A stretch of 13,568 nt of DNA from Deltaproteobacteria bacterium RBG_13_61_14 (lineage in GTDB: Bacteria > RBG-13-61-14), in the NCBI GenBank assembly GCA_001797815.1, contig MGQK01000023.1, forward strand, positions 5,712 to 19,279. Reading direction: 5' to 3'. This document shows positions 6,773-13,568 of the stretch, in pieces. Position numbers and translations under genes: made by a program. Each line of letters starts with the position of its first letter. Position 1 is the first letter of the stretch. The notes below the pieces were generated by a model. The model saw only the letters and a list, made by a program, of their open reading frames with translations, had not been told where the DNA came from and made no database searches.

Positions 6773-6788
6773 GTCGGCCCGGGCCGAC
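6773..6788. repeat. perfect 16-bp palindrome after the LRR gene
   Basis: GTCGGCCC is followed directly by its reverse complement GGGCCGAC, 10 nt after the LRR stop codon. With no loop and no T-run after it, a classical terminator is unlikely. It could be a DNA-binding site or an accident of GC-rich sequence. Confidence 0.5.
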
Positions 6789-6811
6789 GAGCCGTCTGAC
6801 CCCGGCGGTTG

Positions 6812-6851
6812 ACGCTCGGTTTGCCGGTTTCGGAAAGACCGGCAGGAGCGT
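6812..6851 (+). other. candidate structured RNA leader or hairpin upstream of the flippase-like gene
   Basis: Two nested stems can form: ACGCTC (6812-6817) with GAGCGT (6846-6851), and TGCCGGT (6822-6828) with ACCGGCA (6838-6844), with a 9-nt loop and a small asymmetric internal loop. No poly-T follows, so it is not a standard intrinsic terminator. It lies 40 nt before ATG 6891, which itself lacks a visible Shine-Dalgarno sequence. Whether it acts in mRNA stability or regulation is unknown. Confidence 0.35.
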
Positions 6852-6890
6852 GAACAGTCCGGGAATCCGCACGATCTAACGAACACCACG

Positions 6891-7922
6891 ATGGACAATA
6901 CAACTCCGAAACTCTTGTCCCGGGTGCCGGCCTGGGCCAAGAAGGCCGTCCCCGCCCTGATCAGCCTCTTGATCCTCTACTACTACTTCCATGACCAGGA
7001 CTGGGCCGCGCTCTGGGCCGCCACCGCTCATGCCCGGCTCTGGCTGGCGCTGCTCGCGATCGTGGTCCCCCAACTCATCTACTGGGCGCTGGAAGTGCTG
7101 TTGACCGAGCGCACCATGACCTGGTTCCACGCGCCCTTCCCCTGGCGCCCTTACTTCTGGGTGCGGGGGGCCATTTACATCCTGCAAATCCTTAACCCTA
7201 CCCTGGCCGGCGGGGGAACGCTTTTGTATATCCAGCGCCGCACCCTCATCCCCTGGCGCCGGTTCGCCGGCATCCTGCTCTTCCGCTTCGGCATGACCAT
7301 GTGGGCCTTGACCCTGTTCCTGATCCCCGCCACCCTGGCCATGCATTACTACGGCCTGGCCGAGCGCGCCAGGCTCAACCTCTGGGTTTGGTGGGGATTC
7401 CTGATCTTCGGCGTCGCCTGGATGGTCGAGGCCTGGGTCGTCTGGCACCATCAGAAGCACTTCGGCTTAAGCAAGCTGGTGGTCCGCGACCGGGAAAGCG
7501 AGTTCTGGACCGCCTTCCGCCTGGCCACCCGCGGCCAGTGGCTCGCCACCGGCGCCCTCGCCCTCGCGCCCATGCTCTTCGTGCTCTTCGGCTTCTACCT
7601 CCTCGCCCTGGCCTTCGAGGTGCGCGTCCCCTTCTGGCACTTCCTGGTGGTCGCGCCCCTGGTCATGCTGATCATGGACCTGCCCATCGCCTTGGCCGGC
7701 TTCGGCACCACCACCCTGGCCTGGATGACCTTCTTCGGGGAATTCGGCAGCGAAGAAAATTTGGCCGCGCTCAGCCTGTTCCTGCCCTTTGCCCGCTCCA
7801 TCTGCCGCGGCCTGATCGGCCTGGTCTCCCTGCGGCCGGCCCTCGCCGACCTGGCCGCGCTCCCCCCAGCCCCGGCCGGCGAGCCGGCATCGCCCGCATT
7901 TCTGGAAAGAGAAGAAGCTTAA
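6891..7922 (+). CDS. multi-pass membrane protein of the UPF0104 / LPG-synthase transmembrane (flippase-like) family
   Basis: The 343-residue protein is mostly hydrophobic, with about seven or eight membrane segments (for example near residues 22-36, 48-66, 120-150, 165-190, 215-245 and 248-275). LNPTLAGGGTLLYIQRR at about 101-117 and PIALAGFGTTTLAWMTFFGE at about 264-283 resemble conserved loops of this family. Its members include the flippase half of MprF and many proteins next to lipid-modifying genes. No soluble synthase domain is attached, so lipid flipping or transport is the likeliest broad role; the substrate is unknown. The ATG has no clear ribosome binding site and no better start is seen. 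The last residues are Pro/Ala-rich and cytoplasmic-looking. The gene converges on the ABC permease gene, with only 18 nt between the two stop codons. Confidence 0.75.
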   Translation: MDNTTPKLLSRVPAWAKKAVPALISLLILYYYFHDQDWAALWAATAHARLWLALLAIVVPQLIYWALEVLLTERTMTWFHAPFPWRPYFWVRGAIYILQILNPTLAGGGTLLYIQRRTLIPWRRFAGILLFRFGMTMWALTLFLIPATLAMHYYGLAERARLNLWVWWGFLIFGVAWMVEAWVVWHHQKHFGLSKLVVRDRESEFWTAFRLATRGQWLATGALALAPMLFVLFGFYLLALAFEVRVPFWHFLVVAPLVMLIMDLPIALAGFGTTTLAWMTFFGEFGSEENLAALSLFLPFARSICRGLIGLVSLRPALADLAALPPAPAGEPASPAFLEREEA

Positions 7923-7944
7923 GCGAAACCCGCCGGCGGCTTAA
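7919..7944. repeat. palindromic convergence point of the two gene blocks
   Basis: TTAAGC (7919-7924) and GCTTAA (7939-7944) form inverted arms around a 14-nt GC-rich centre that contains the 10-bp palindrome CCGCCGGCGG. The stop codons of both convergent genes lie inside the arms. It could act as a weak bidirectional terminator, though there is no long T-run on either side. Confidence 0.4.
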
Positions 7945-9071
7945 TACAAACTCCGGCGCATGGTGAAGATGCTGCCCGCGATCATGAGCAGGGCGAAGCC
8001 GACGAGCACGCCGAGCTCGGGCAGGACCTGGTCCAGGGAGAAGCCCTTGATCATGAGGGCGCGGAGCGCGAGGTTGGCGTAGGTCAGGGGCAGGGCATAG
8101 GCGAGGTATTGGAGGAGCTTGGGCATGGACTCGATGCTCCAGAGGATCCCGGACAGGAACACCTGGGGCACGATCACCAGGGGGATGAACTGGGCCACCT
8201 GGAACTCGTTCTTGGCAAAGCTGGAGAAGAGGATGCCCATGTTGGAAGCGCCGATCACCAGGATTAACTCCACCATCAGGATCGAGCTGAGGTGGCCGAG
8301 ATAGTGGATCTTCAGGATGTAAAGGACAAAGAAAAGGATGACGCCGGTCTGGGCCAGGGCGAAGAGCAGGAGCCCGAAAAAGTAACCGGCGATGATCTGG
8401 AACCGGCTGAGCGGGCTGGCCATCAGCCGCTCCATGGTGCCCTGGGCGCGCTCGCGCAAGAAGCTGACCGCGGTGAGCAGGAACACGAAGAAAAAAGCCA
8501 TGAAGGCGATGGCCGGGGGCGCCAGGTAATCGGTCTCGGTGAACTCCGCGCCGCCATAGAGGAACTGGAAGGAAAGGTTGGGCGGCAGGATCAGTTCCAC
8601 GTCCTCGTCGGAGAGGAACAGGAGCGAGCGCATCGCGTCCAAGAGCGGCCGCTGGATGCGCTGCAGCTCGCGCAGAAAATCCCGGCTGGTCATGGGATCG
8701 CTGCCCTCCAGCACCACCTCCAACTGGGCCCGCCGGCCCTGCTTCAATTCTTCCAGCCCGCCGGCCCGGATCACGATCGCGGCCTGGATCCGGCCCGACT
8801 GGAGCGCGGCCATGATCTCGGGCTCGCTCACGTCCTCCACCAGCTCGACGTTGGCGTTCTGGACCAGGAGTTGGCAAAGCAAATCCCGGATCAGGGCGCT
8901 CTCCGGGGTGGCCGCGAGGATGGCGGCGCGCAGCGGCTGCGCCTGGGCGCGGAGAATCCAGGTGAAGAGCCCCATGACCACGATCGGGGCGAGAAAGATG
9001 AGCGCGAGCGTGCGCCGGTCGCGCAGGAACTGGCGGAGGATGCGGAGCGCGAGCGCGAAGACCCCTTTCAT
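7941..9071 (-). CDS. ABC-2 type transporter permease
   Basis: The 376-residue protein has the ABC2_membrane_3 layout. One membrane segment near residues 22-42 is followed by a large extracytoplasmic domain (about 43-185). Five further membrane segments follow: near 187-210, a pair around 230-260, one with VELILVIGASNMGILFSSFA, one with FIPLVIVPQVFLSGILWSIE, and a last near 350-368. SFLRERAQGTMERLMASPLS after the second segment is the conserved cytoplasmic coupling region of this family (YbhR/YhiI-associated exporters). GGAGG at 9080-9084 on the minus strand lies 8 nt before the ATG. It pairs with the ATPase gene 73 nt upstream to make a half-transporter that would dimerise. Exporters of this kind move drugs, lipids or polysaccharides; the cargo cannot be told here. 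Confidence 0.9.
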   Translation of the reverse strand: MKGVFALALRILRQFLRDRRTLALIFLAPIVVMGLFTWILRAQAQPLRAAILAATPESALIRDLLCQLLVQNANVELVEDVSEPEIMAALQSGRIQAAIVIRAGGLEELKQGRRAQLEVVLEGSDPMTSRDFLRELQRIQRPLLDAMRSLLFLSDEDVELILPPNLSFQFLYGGAEFTETDYLAPPAIAFMAFFFVFLLTAVSFLRERAQGTMERLMASPLSRFQIIAGYFFGLLLFALAQTGVILFFVLYILKIHYLGHLSSILMVELILVIGASNMGILFSSFAKNEFQVAQFIPLVIVPQVFLSGILWSIESMPKLLQYLAYALPLTYANLALRALMIKGFSLDQVLPELGVLVGFALLMIAGSIFTMRRSLY

Positions 9072-9094
9072 CTAGCGCGCCTCCGGGCAAAACA

Positions 9095-9115
9095 GTAGGC
9101 GGTAGGCGGTAGGCA
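9095..9115. repeat. three tandem heptamers (GTAGGCG)
   Basis: Copies are at 9095-9101, 9102-9108 and 9109-9115, the last with one changed base. They lie in the 73-nt gap between the ABC ATPase and permease genes. Such 7-bp intergenic iterations occur in several bacterial groups, where they vary in copy number. Confidence 0.7.
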
Positions 9116-9144
9116 GGGGACGGGGGAAGAGGATAAGGAAGCCG

Positions 9145-9879
9145 TCATGTGGGCCGCCTTCGGGAGAAATAAAGAAAGGTGTCTTCCAGGGTGTCGGCCT
9201 TGGCCTCGGCCCGGAGAGCATCCGGCGCGCCTTCGATCATCAGTTCTCCTTCGCGGAGCAGGCCGAGGCGAAGGCAGCGCCAGGCCTCGTCCAGGTGATG
9301 GGTGGAGACCAGGATCGAGGTGCCGGTCCGGGTGAGCTTCTCGAAGTAATCCCAGAATTGAATACGGAGTTCCGGGTCCACCCCCGCCGTCGGCTCGTCC
9401 AGGATCAGGAGCCGCGGCTGGTGCACCAGGGCGCAGGCCAGGCTCACCCTCCGGCGCATGCCCCCGGACAGCTCTTCCACCAGGCTTTTCCGCCGCGGGG
9501 CCAAGTCCACCAGCTCCAGGACCTCGTCCACCCGGCGACTCAGCCCCGCGCCGGAAACACCATAGACCCGGCCGAAAAACCGGAGGTTCTCCTCCACCGT
9601 CAGGTCCTGGTAGAGCGCCTCGGCCTGGGTCATGTAACCAATGACTTTCGCGGTCTCCCGGTCCGGCATCACCCGGCCCAGGACCGCGGCCGTGCCCGAA
9701 GACGGGCGGGAGATCCCGACCAGGATCCGCATCAGCGTGGTCTTGCCCGAGCCGTTAGGCCCGATCAAGCCATAGGTAATTCCGGCCGGAATGCTCAGGC
9801 TTAAATCCTTAAGCGCAGGAATCGCGCCAAAGCGTTTGTGCAGGCGGTCCAGTTGAATGATGGGCGTGGCCGGGGTCAT
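9145..9879 (-). CDS. ABC transporter ATP-binding protein
   Basis: The 244-residue single ATPase domain is complete: Walker A GPNGSGKTT (40-48), Q-loop Gln85 in YMTQAEALYQ, signature LSGGM (137-141), Walker B LLILDEP (157-163) and H-loop His194 in VSTHH. It powers the ABC-2 permease encoded just downstream. It belongs to the DRR/CcmA-like exporters typical of ABC-2 pairs. The ATG at 9879 has no Shine-Dalgarno sequence, but a promoter-like TATAAT and a small hairpin lie in the 41 nt that separate it from otsA. It is therefore probably transcribed both from the trehalose operon and from its own promoter. A role in exporting something linked to trehalose or glucan is speculation. Confidence 0.93.
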   Translation of the reverse strand: MTPATPIIQLDRLHKRFGAIPALKDLSLSIPAGITYGLIGPNGSGKTTLMRILVGISRPSSGTAAVLGRVMPDRETAKVIGYMTQAEALYQDLTVEENLRFFGRVYGVSGAGLSRRVDEVLELVDLAPRRKSLVEELSGGMRRRVSLACALVHQPRLLILDEPTAGVDPELRIQFWDYFEKLTRTGTSILVSTHHLDEAWRCLRLGLLREGELMIEGAPDALRAEAKADTLEDTFLYFSRRRPT

Positions 9880-9885
9880 GATCGG

Positions 9886-9903
9886 GCGGGTTGATGCACC
9901 CGC
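9886..9903 (-). promoter_or_regulatory. leader hairpin just upstream of the ABC ATPase start
   Basis: GCGGGT and ACCCGC form a 6-bp stem with a 6-nt loop on either strand. On the minus strand it ends 6 nt before the ATPase ATG and starts about where transcription from the TATAAT at 9915-9920 would begin. It occupies the place where a ribosome binding site would be expected and has no T-run, so an effect on translation or mRNA stability is more likely than termination. Confidence 0.4.
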
Positions 9904-9914
9904 AAGTGTATTAA

Positions 9915-9943
9915 ATTATACTATTTCGGCGGATTTTCGCCAG
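9915..9943 (-). promoter_or_regulatory. candidate promoter between otsA and the ABC genes
   Basis: A perfect TATAAT reads on the minus strand from 9920 to 9915, directly after the otsA stop codon. The hexamer 17 bp upstream (CTGGCG, 9943-9938) is a poor -35 element with three of six matches. An internal promoter for the ABC genes is plausible but unproven. Confidence 0.4.
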
Positions 9944-11411
9944 CATGGATGGGAGGATGATACTCTTCCAGGGTTGGGAAATCCCTCAATTTTATCGCAA
10001 AAGCGGCTTGAAGAAACGAATCCACCCAATCGAAGACGTTGAAGGTGCGGATGGATTCACGGAGCCTCCGCATCCGGAATTTTCTTTCTCCCTCTTCCAT
10101 CTGAAAGGCGCGATGGATCGCGTCCGCTACCGCCTCGATGTGATAGGGATTGACCAGGAGCGCGTTCCGATGCAACTGGGCCGCGGCCCCGGCAAATTCG
10201 GATAAAATCAACACCCCATTTTCCTCCAAGGTGCAGGCACAGTATTCCTTGGCCACCAGATTCATCCCATCCTTGAGCGGAGTGACCAGGGCGATTTCCG
10301 AAGTTCGATAATAGGCGATCAGTTCATCCCACTCCAGCCTCCGGTAGAGATAATGGATCGGGACCCAACCGGGCCGAGTGAAACGGCCGTTGATCTCCCC
10401 CACCATCCGCTCGATCTGGCTCTTGAGCGTTTGATACATGGGAACCTCTTCCCGGCTGGGCACCACGAACTGCACCAAGGTCACTTTCCCGTGCAGGTCG
10501 GGATAGCGGCTCAGGGCATTGCGAAACGCTTCCAAGCGTTCCGGAATCCCCTTGGTGTAGTCCAGCCGATCCAGCCCCAGAATAATCTGCCGGTTGGGCA
10601 GGGCCTCATGAATCAGCCAGGCTTGGTCGGCGACCTCTTGCGAGTCCGCCCGTTCCGCAAAGCCGTGAAAGTCAATTCCGATCGGGAAAGCTCCGATTCG
10701 CACCTGGCGTTCGCCCCAGGGGATCGAAAGCACCGCTCCCCGGCCACGGGTTTTGATCTCCGGGTGCAGATATTGGATGCATTCGATAAAATTGCGCCGG
10801 TCGCGCATGGTTTGAAAACCGATCAAGTCGTAATCGAGCAGCGCCTGCAGAACCTGAACCCGCCAGGGCAGTTTGAGGAAGATGTCCACCGACGGAAAGG
10901 GGATGTGAAGGAAGAAGCCGGTCTTCAGACCCGGAACCCTCTGCCGCAAGGTCCGGCCCGCCAGCATCAGGTGGTAATCGTGCACCCAGATATAATCGGT
11001 GGGCCGGCTTTCCCGGGCCACTACCTCCGCAAACTTGCGATTCACTTCCACATAGGCCTGCCAGTATTCCGGCGCAAAGTTACAGCGGGTCTGCAAATCG
11101 TGAAACAGGGGCCAGATGATCTCATTGGCAAAGCCATAATAAAAACCTTTGACATCTTCCGCGGTCAACCCGACCGGGATCAGTTTGTAGCCCAGATCTT
11201 CCGTGGCCGGCTCCAGCTTCTCGAACTCCACCGCTTCGCTGGTGCCCAGCCAGCCGATCCACAGCCCGCCCCGGTTCTTCAAGACCGGCACCAGGGCGGT
11301 GACCAGGCCCCCGGAACCCGGATGGACTTGCCACTCGCCCGATTCCTGCCACAAGGTGATCGGCAGCCGGTTCGAGACCACCACCAAACGAGTTTCGGGT
11401 CGCGGCTCCAT
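9921..11411 (-). CDS. otsA: alpha,alpha-trehalose-phosphate synthase (UDP-forming)
   Basis: OtsA (GT20) joins UDP-glucose and glucose-6-phosphate to trehalose-6-phosphate. At 496 residues it is slightly longer than the ~474 of E. coli. Motifs in order: VVVSNRLP at 10-17 (donor loop arginine), GSGGLVTAL near 32-40, YYGFANEIIWPLFHD, YIWVHDYHLM with His144/Asp145, LDRLDYTKG with Arg282/Lys287 (equivalent to the E. coli phosphate-binding Arg262/Lys267), and the C-terminal TPLKDGMNLVAKEYCA and LSEFAGAAAQL. All key residues are present. GGGAGGAA on the minus strand sits about 6 nt before the ATG. The gene follows otsB by 28 nt in the same direction. GalU on the opposite strand provides its donor. 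Such pathways respond to osmotic, desiccation or heat stress, though no regulatory site for this is visible. Confidence 0.96.
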   Translation of the reverse strand: MEPRPETRLVVVSNRLPITLWQESGEWQVHPGSGGLVTALVPVLKNRGGLWIGWLGTSEAVEFEKLEPATEDLGYKLIPVGLTAEDVKGFYYGFANEIIWPLFHDLQTRCNFAPEYWQAYVEVNRKFAEVVARESRPTDYIWVHDYHLMLAGRTLRQRVPGLKTGFFLHIPFPSVDIFLKLPWRVQVLQALLDYDLIGFQTMRDRRNFIECIQYLHPEIKTRGRGAVLSIPWGERQVRIGAFPIGIDFHGFAERADSQEVADQAWLIHEALPNRQIILGLDRLDYTKGIPERLEAFRNALSRYPDLHGKVTLVQFVVPSREEVPMYQTLKSQIERMVGEINGRFTRPGWVPIHYLYRRLEWDELIAYYRTSEIALVTPLKDGMNLVAKEYCACTLEENGVLILSEFAGAAAQLHRNALLVNPYHIEAVADAIHRAFQMEEGERKFRMRRLRESIRTFNVFDWVDSFLQAAFAIKLRDFPTLEEYHPPIHAGENPPK

Positions 11412-11439
11412 CAGGCTTCCTCCCAGCCCCGCCAGCCGG

Positions 11440-12234
11440 CTAAACCCTCCCGGCGCAGCCCCGGGCCCACTGGTTCAACCATTCCACTAGCTCCCCGGGA
11501 GGCCTCAGCCACAACTCCGCCGCGGTTTCCCGCCATTGCTCTCGCACCAGAACGCTCAAGCCTCTTCCCCTTATCGCACCAAAGGCGTCCTCGTCGGTGA
11601 GGTCATCGCCCAAGTAGGCCGCCGCCGCTTCCGGTCCCGCCTCGGCCAGAATGGTCTCGACCGCATCGCCCTTGTTCCGGCCCGGCGCCCGGAGCTCGAG
11701 CCCGCCGTCGAAGTCATGCAACTCCAGGCCCGAGGCCGGACCGCGGACGGCCCAGGCCTCTCGAAATTGGCGGGAAAGCGCCTCCTGCTCCGCCGGGGCC
11801 AAACCCCGCCAGTGCAGGGCGATGCTGCCCGGCTTGGCCTCGCACCGCTCCCCCCAGCCTTGCGCCTCCGCCCAGTGGTCCGCTTCCGCCAGCGCCTGGA
11901 CCGACCGCTCATCCATCGGGGCTATCTCATAGCGGCCGTCCGGAAACAAACGCTCCAGGCCGTGACAACCCCAGATCTCCGGCAACTCGCGCAGTCCGAG
12001 CAGGGGGATCAAGTCCTTGGTCCAGCGGCCGCTGACCAGCACCAGCCGGCTGGTGCGGCCGGCCAGGATCCTATCCAGAGCTTCGCGCACTCCCGGATAG
12101 GGAAAGGCGTGGTCGCGCTCCACCCGGAACGGCGCCAGGGTGCCGTCATAGTCGAGCATGAGCACGCGCTGGGGAGCGCCGGCCAGCCGCTCCCAGAACC
12201 GGGCCAGCTCCGGAGAATTAAGCTCAGGTTTCAC
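11440..12234 (-). CDS. otsB: trehalose-6-phosphate phosphatase
   Basis: OtsB dephosphorylates trehalose-6-phosphate to trehalose. The 264-residue HAD-family protein has the nucleophile motif LDYDGTLAPF (Asp28, Asp30), the substrate-recognition GCHGLERLFPDG, and the metal-binding LGDDLTDEDAF (Asp210, Asp211). The open frame extends much further upstream, to 12501, but that part lies inside the neighbouring gene and has a composition unlike protein. The real start is GTG 12234, which overlaps the stop of the treT-like gene as GTGA and has GAGGTGGA before it. The result has the usual OtsB length. The order otsB then otsA, behind a TreT-like gene, is a compact trehalose operon. Confidence 0.94.
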   Translation of the reverse strand: MKPELNSPELARFWERLAGAPQRVLMLDYDGTLAPFRVERDHAFPYPGVREALDRILAGRTSRLVLVSGRWTKDLIPLLGLRELPEIWGCHGLERLFPDGRYEIAPMDERSVQALAEADHWAEAQGWGERCEAKPGSIALHWRGLAPAEQEALSRQFREAWAVRGPASGLELHDFDGGLELRAPGRNKGDAVETILAEAGPEAAAAYLGDDLTDEDAFGAIRGRGLSVLVREQWRETAAELWLRPPGELVEWLNQWARGCAGRV

Positions 12235-13469
12235 TCCACCTCGATCCGCTCTTCTTGGCCGCTGAGCAGGCTGATCATCATCACCAGGTATTCCCGCAGG
12301 TGCCGGGTAATCAGGAAATTCTCGCGCACGAACCGGCGGGCCCGCTGCCCCATGTCGAGCAAGTGGTCGCGGTGATGGAGCAGGTAGCGGATCCGGAGCG
12401 CGGCGCCTTCCGGCGTGCGCACCAGGAAGCCGGTCTGGTGGTTGATCACCTGCAGCCGGATGCCCCCGGTGTCCCCTCCGATCACCGGCTTGGCCTTCCA
12501 CATGGCCTCGGCCACGGTCAGGCCGAACCCCTCCTTGATGGATTTCTGGAGCACGATGTCCGCGGCCCGCTGCAAGGCGTTGATGGTGCGGTGGGCGTCG
12601 GGCGGGAGAAGCAGGATATGGATGTCCGGGTCGCCGTTGCTCGCCTGCATCACTTCCTTGAGCACCGCCTCTCCCTCCGGGTCGTCGCTCGCGTTCCCCC
12701 CGGCCAGCACCAGTTGCAAGGGCGTGAGCTGGCGCGCCAGGCGGTAGGCGGAAATCACGCCCAGCGGGTCCTTGAACCGGTCGAAGCGGGAAACCTGGAG
12801 CACGATCGGCCGCTCCGGGTCCAGCTCGAAGCGCCCGACCACTGTCTGCACTTCTTCGTCCGGGAGCTCGAGGTTCTTTTCGCTGAGCGGGTCAATGCTC
12901 GGCGGGATCAGGTATTGCCGGTGCGGCAGCACCTGGGCGAACTCGGGCAGGGAAAAAACGCTGGCGTCGTAAGCCGCGACCCAGTTGCGCAGGTATTTCC
13001 AGACCGCGCGGTAAGGGTGGCTGGCGTCAATGTGGCAGCGCCAGATCCATTTGCCTTTGCGGCCGGGACAGAAATGCAAGAGCGCCGCCGGCTGGGGATC
13101 GTGGATGAAGACCAGGTCCGCGGCCTCCAGGGTCGGCCGCAGCCGCTCGGCATTAACGGCGTTGGTCTTCTCGTAAGCCTCGATCATGGATTTGGTCAGC
13201 ACCGTCGGCCGGCCTTGCAGGGCGTTATGAAACCCCTTGGTGCACTCGAAGAACTCCCGCTCGCCGTTAATCACTTCCCAACCGGCCTCGATCCCCAGCG
13301 CCTGCATCAAGGGCACCAGCTTGGTCAGGATCTCGGCCACTCCCCCGCCTTCCCGGGTGGAATTGACGTGGACGACCTTAAGCCCTTGCAAAGAGCGGGC
13401 TAACTGGCGGAGGTGTTGGACCACGTCCTGCCCGGCCACCGCGGCGTATTGCTGGAGCAGGTCTTTCAC
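12231..13469 (-). CDS. treT: TreT-like trehalose glycosyltransferring synthase (GT4)
   Basis: The 412-residue GT-B glycosyltransferase has the length and motifs of TreT. VNSTREGGGVAEIL (about 36-49) is the acceptor-side glycine loop. HDPQPAALLHF and KWIWRCHIDASHPY are characteristic of TreT. VLQVSRFDRFKDP starts the donor domain, and KEGFGLTVAEAMW gives the EX7E pair Glu313/Glu321. TreT makes trehalose in one step from ADP-, UDP- or GDP-glucose and free glucose, and in some organisms works in reverse. The GTG start overlaps the stop of the preceding gene (GTGA) and AGGAA lies upstream. Its stop overlaps the otsB start. Having it in one operon with otsB and otsA is unusual, because the routes are alternatives. 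A related activity, such as glucosylation of another acceptor, cannot be excluded. Confidence 0.85.
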   Translation of the reverse strand: MKDLLQQYAAVAGQDVVQHLRQLARSLQGLKVVHVNSTREGGGVAEILTKLVPLMQALGIEAGWEVINGEREFFECTKGFHNALQGRPTVLTKSMIEAYEKTNAVNAERLRPTLEAADLVFIHDPQPAALLHFCPGRKGKWIWRCHIDASHPYRAVWKYLRNWVAAYDASVFSLPEFAQVLPHRQYLIPPSIDPLSEKNLELPDEEVQTVVGRFELDPERPIVLQVSRFDRFKDPLGVISAYRLARQLTPLQLVLAGGNASDDPEGEAVLKEVMQASNGDPDIHILLLPPDAHRTINALQRAADIVLQKSIKEGFGLTVAEAMWKAKPVIGGDTGGIRLQVINHQTGFLVRTPEGAALRIRYLLHHRDHLLDMGQRARRFVRENFLITRHLREYLVMMISLLSGQEERIEVE

Positions 13470-13568
13470 GACGCTTTTTCCTGGAAATACAACGCGAAGA
13501 GGTCGGCCAGGATCCGGCGCAGCTCTTTCAGCGAAGCGAAATAGGGGTCAATGGCGGCGAGCTGAGGC
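13466..13568 (-). CDS. unidentified protein, last 33 residues only
   Basis: An open frame on the minus strand enters from the right edge and stops at TGA 13468-13466, overlapping the treT-like GTG start as GTGA. The visible end reads from PQLAAIDPYFASL through ELRRILADLF to QEKAS. It is an amphipathic, probably helical tail with no recognised motif. The overlap shows that it is the previous gene of the trehalose operon, so its identity would help to explain the TreT-like enzyme. No product is proposed. Confidence 0.65.
   Translation of the reverse strand, partial: PQLAAIDPYFASLKELRRILADLFALYFQEKAS

Noticed and set aside
6773-6788. An intrinsic terminator after the LRR gene
   Set aside because: The palindrome has no loop and no downstream T-run, so it was listed only as a repeat.
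7771-9090. A 439-codon minus-strand frame overlapping the ABC permease
   Set aside because: It runs in another frame over the permease gene and gives a Pro/Arg/Gly/Ala-rich translation with no motif. The permease frame has clear membrane segments and a good ribosome binding site.
12235-12501. An 89-residue N-terminal extension of OtsB
   Set aside because: It overlaps the treT-like coding sequence and has shadow-like composition. GTG 12234 with a GTGA overlap gives a normal OtsB length.
12255-13403. Long plus-strand frames opposite treT, otsB and otsA
   Set aside because: Their translations are His/Gln/Pro/Arg-rich without domains, while the minus-strand frames carry complete family motifs.

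Overview
The window is GC-rich, compactly coded bacterial DNA with mostly short intergenic gaps, translational-coupling overlaps and TTG/GTG starts. The gene set is galU, a GcvR-like ACT protein, glgB, otsA/otsB, a TreT-like trehalose synthase, an ABC-2 exporter and an UPF0104-type membrane protein. It suggests a Gram-negative bacterium, perhaps a gammaproteobacterium or similar, that makes both glycogen and trehalose. The taxonomic guess is weak. No rRNA, tRNA, CRISPR array or complete classical insertion sequence was seen.

Layout, plus strand (1-7922): the 3' part of a SAM methyltransferase; a membrane-anchored Cys-based phosphatase; a low-GC GxxExxY (PD-(D/E)XK-like) gene lying between near-perfect inverted repeats; then galU, an ACT-domain regulator and glgB, packed so tightly that they are probably one operon. 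A leucine-rich-repeat lipoprotein with its own promoter-like sequence follows, then a multi-pass UPF0104/flippase-like protein.

Layout, minus strand (13568 down to 7941): a co-directional run of an unidentified gene end, treT-like glycosyltransferase, otsB, otsA, ABC ATPase and ABC-2 permease. The first three genes are joined by GTGA stop/start overlaps. A consensus TATAAT and a leader hairpin sit between otsA and the ABC genes. The two blocks converge at about 7920-7943, where both stop codons lie in a small palindrome.

Working model: GalU makes UDP-glucose. OtsA and OtsB turn it into trehalose through trehalose-6-phosphate, while the TreT-like enzyme would make trehalose directly from NDP-glucose and glucose. 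GlgB branches glycogen. The locus therefore sits at the split of glucose-1-phosphate carbon between storage polymer and compatible solute. The ACT protein is an attractive but unproven amino-acid-responsive regulator.

Most genes belong to known families. The best candidate for something unusual is the 1267-1784 cassette: a GxxExxY gene framed by inverted copies of a 9-bp-period repeat, with a TGA stop where the family reading frame appears to continue for five more codons (KRLVK) to a TAA.
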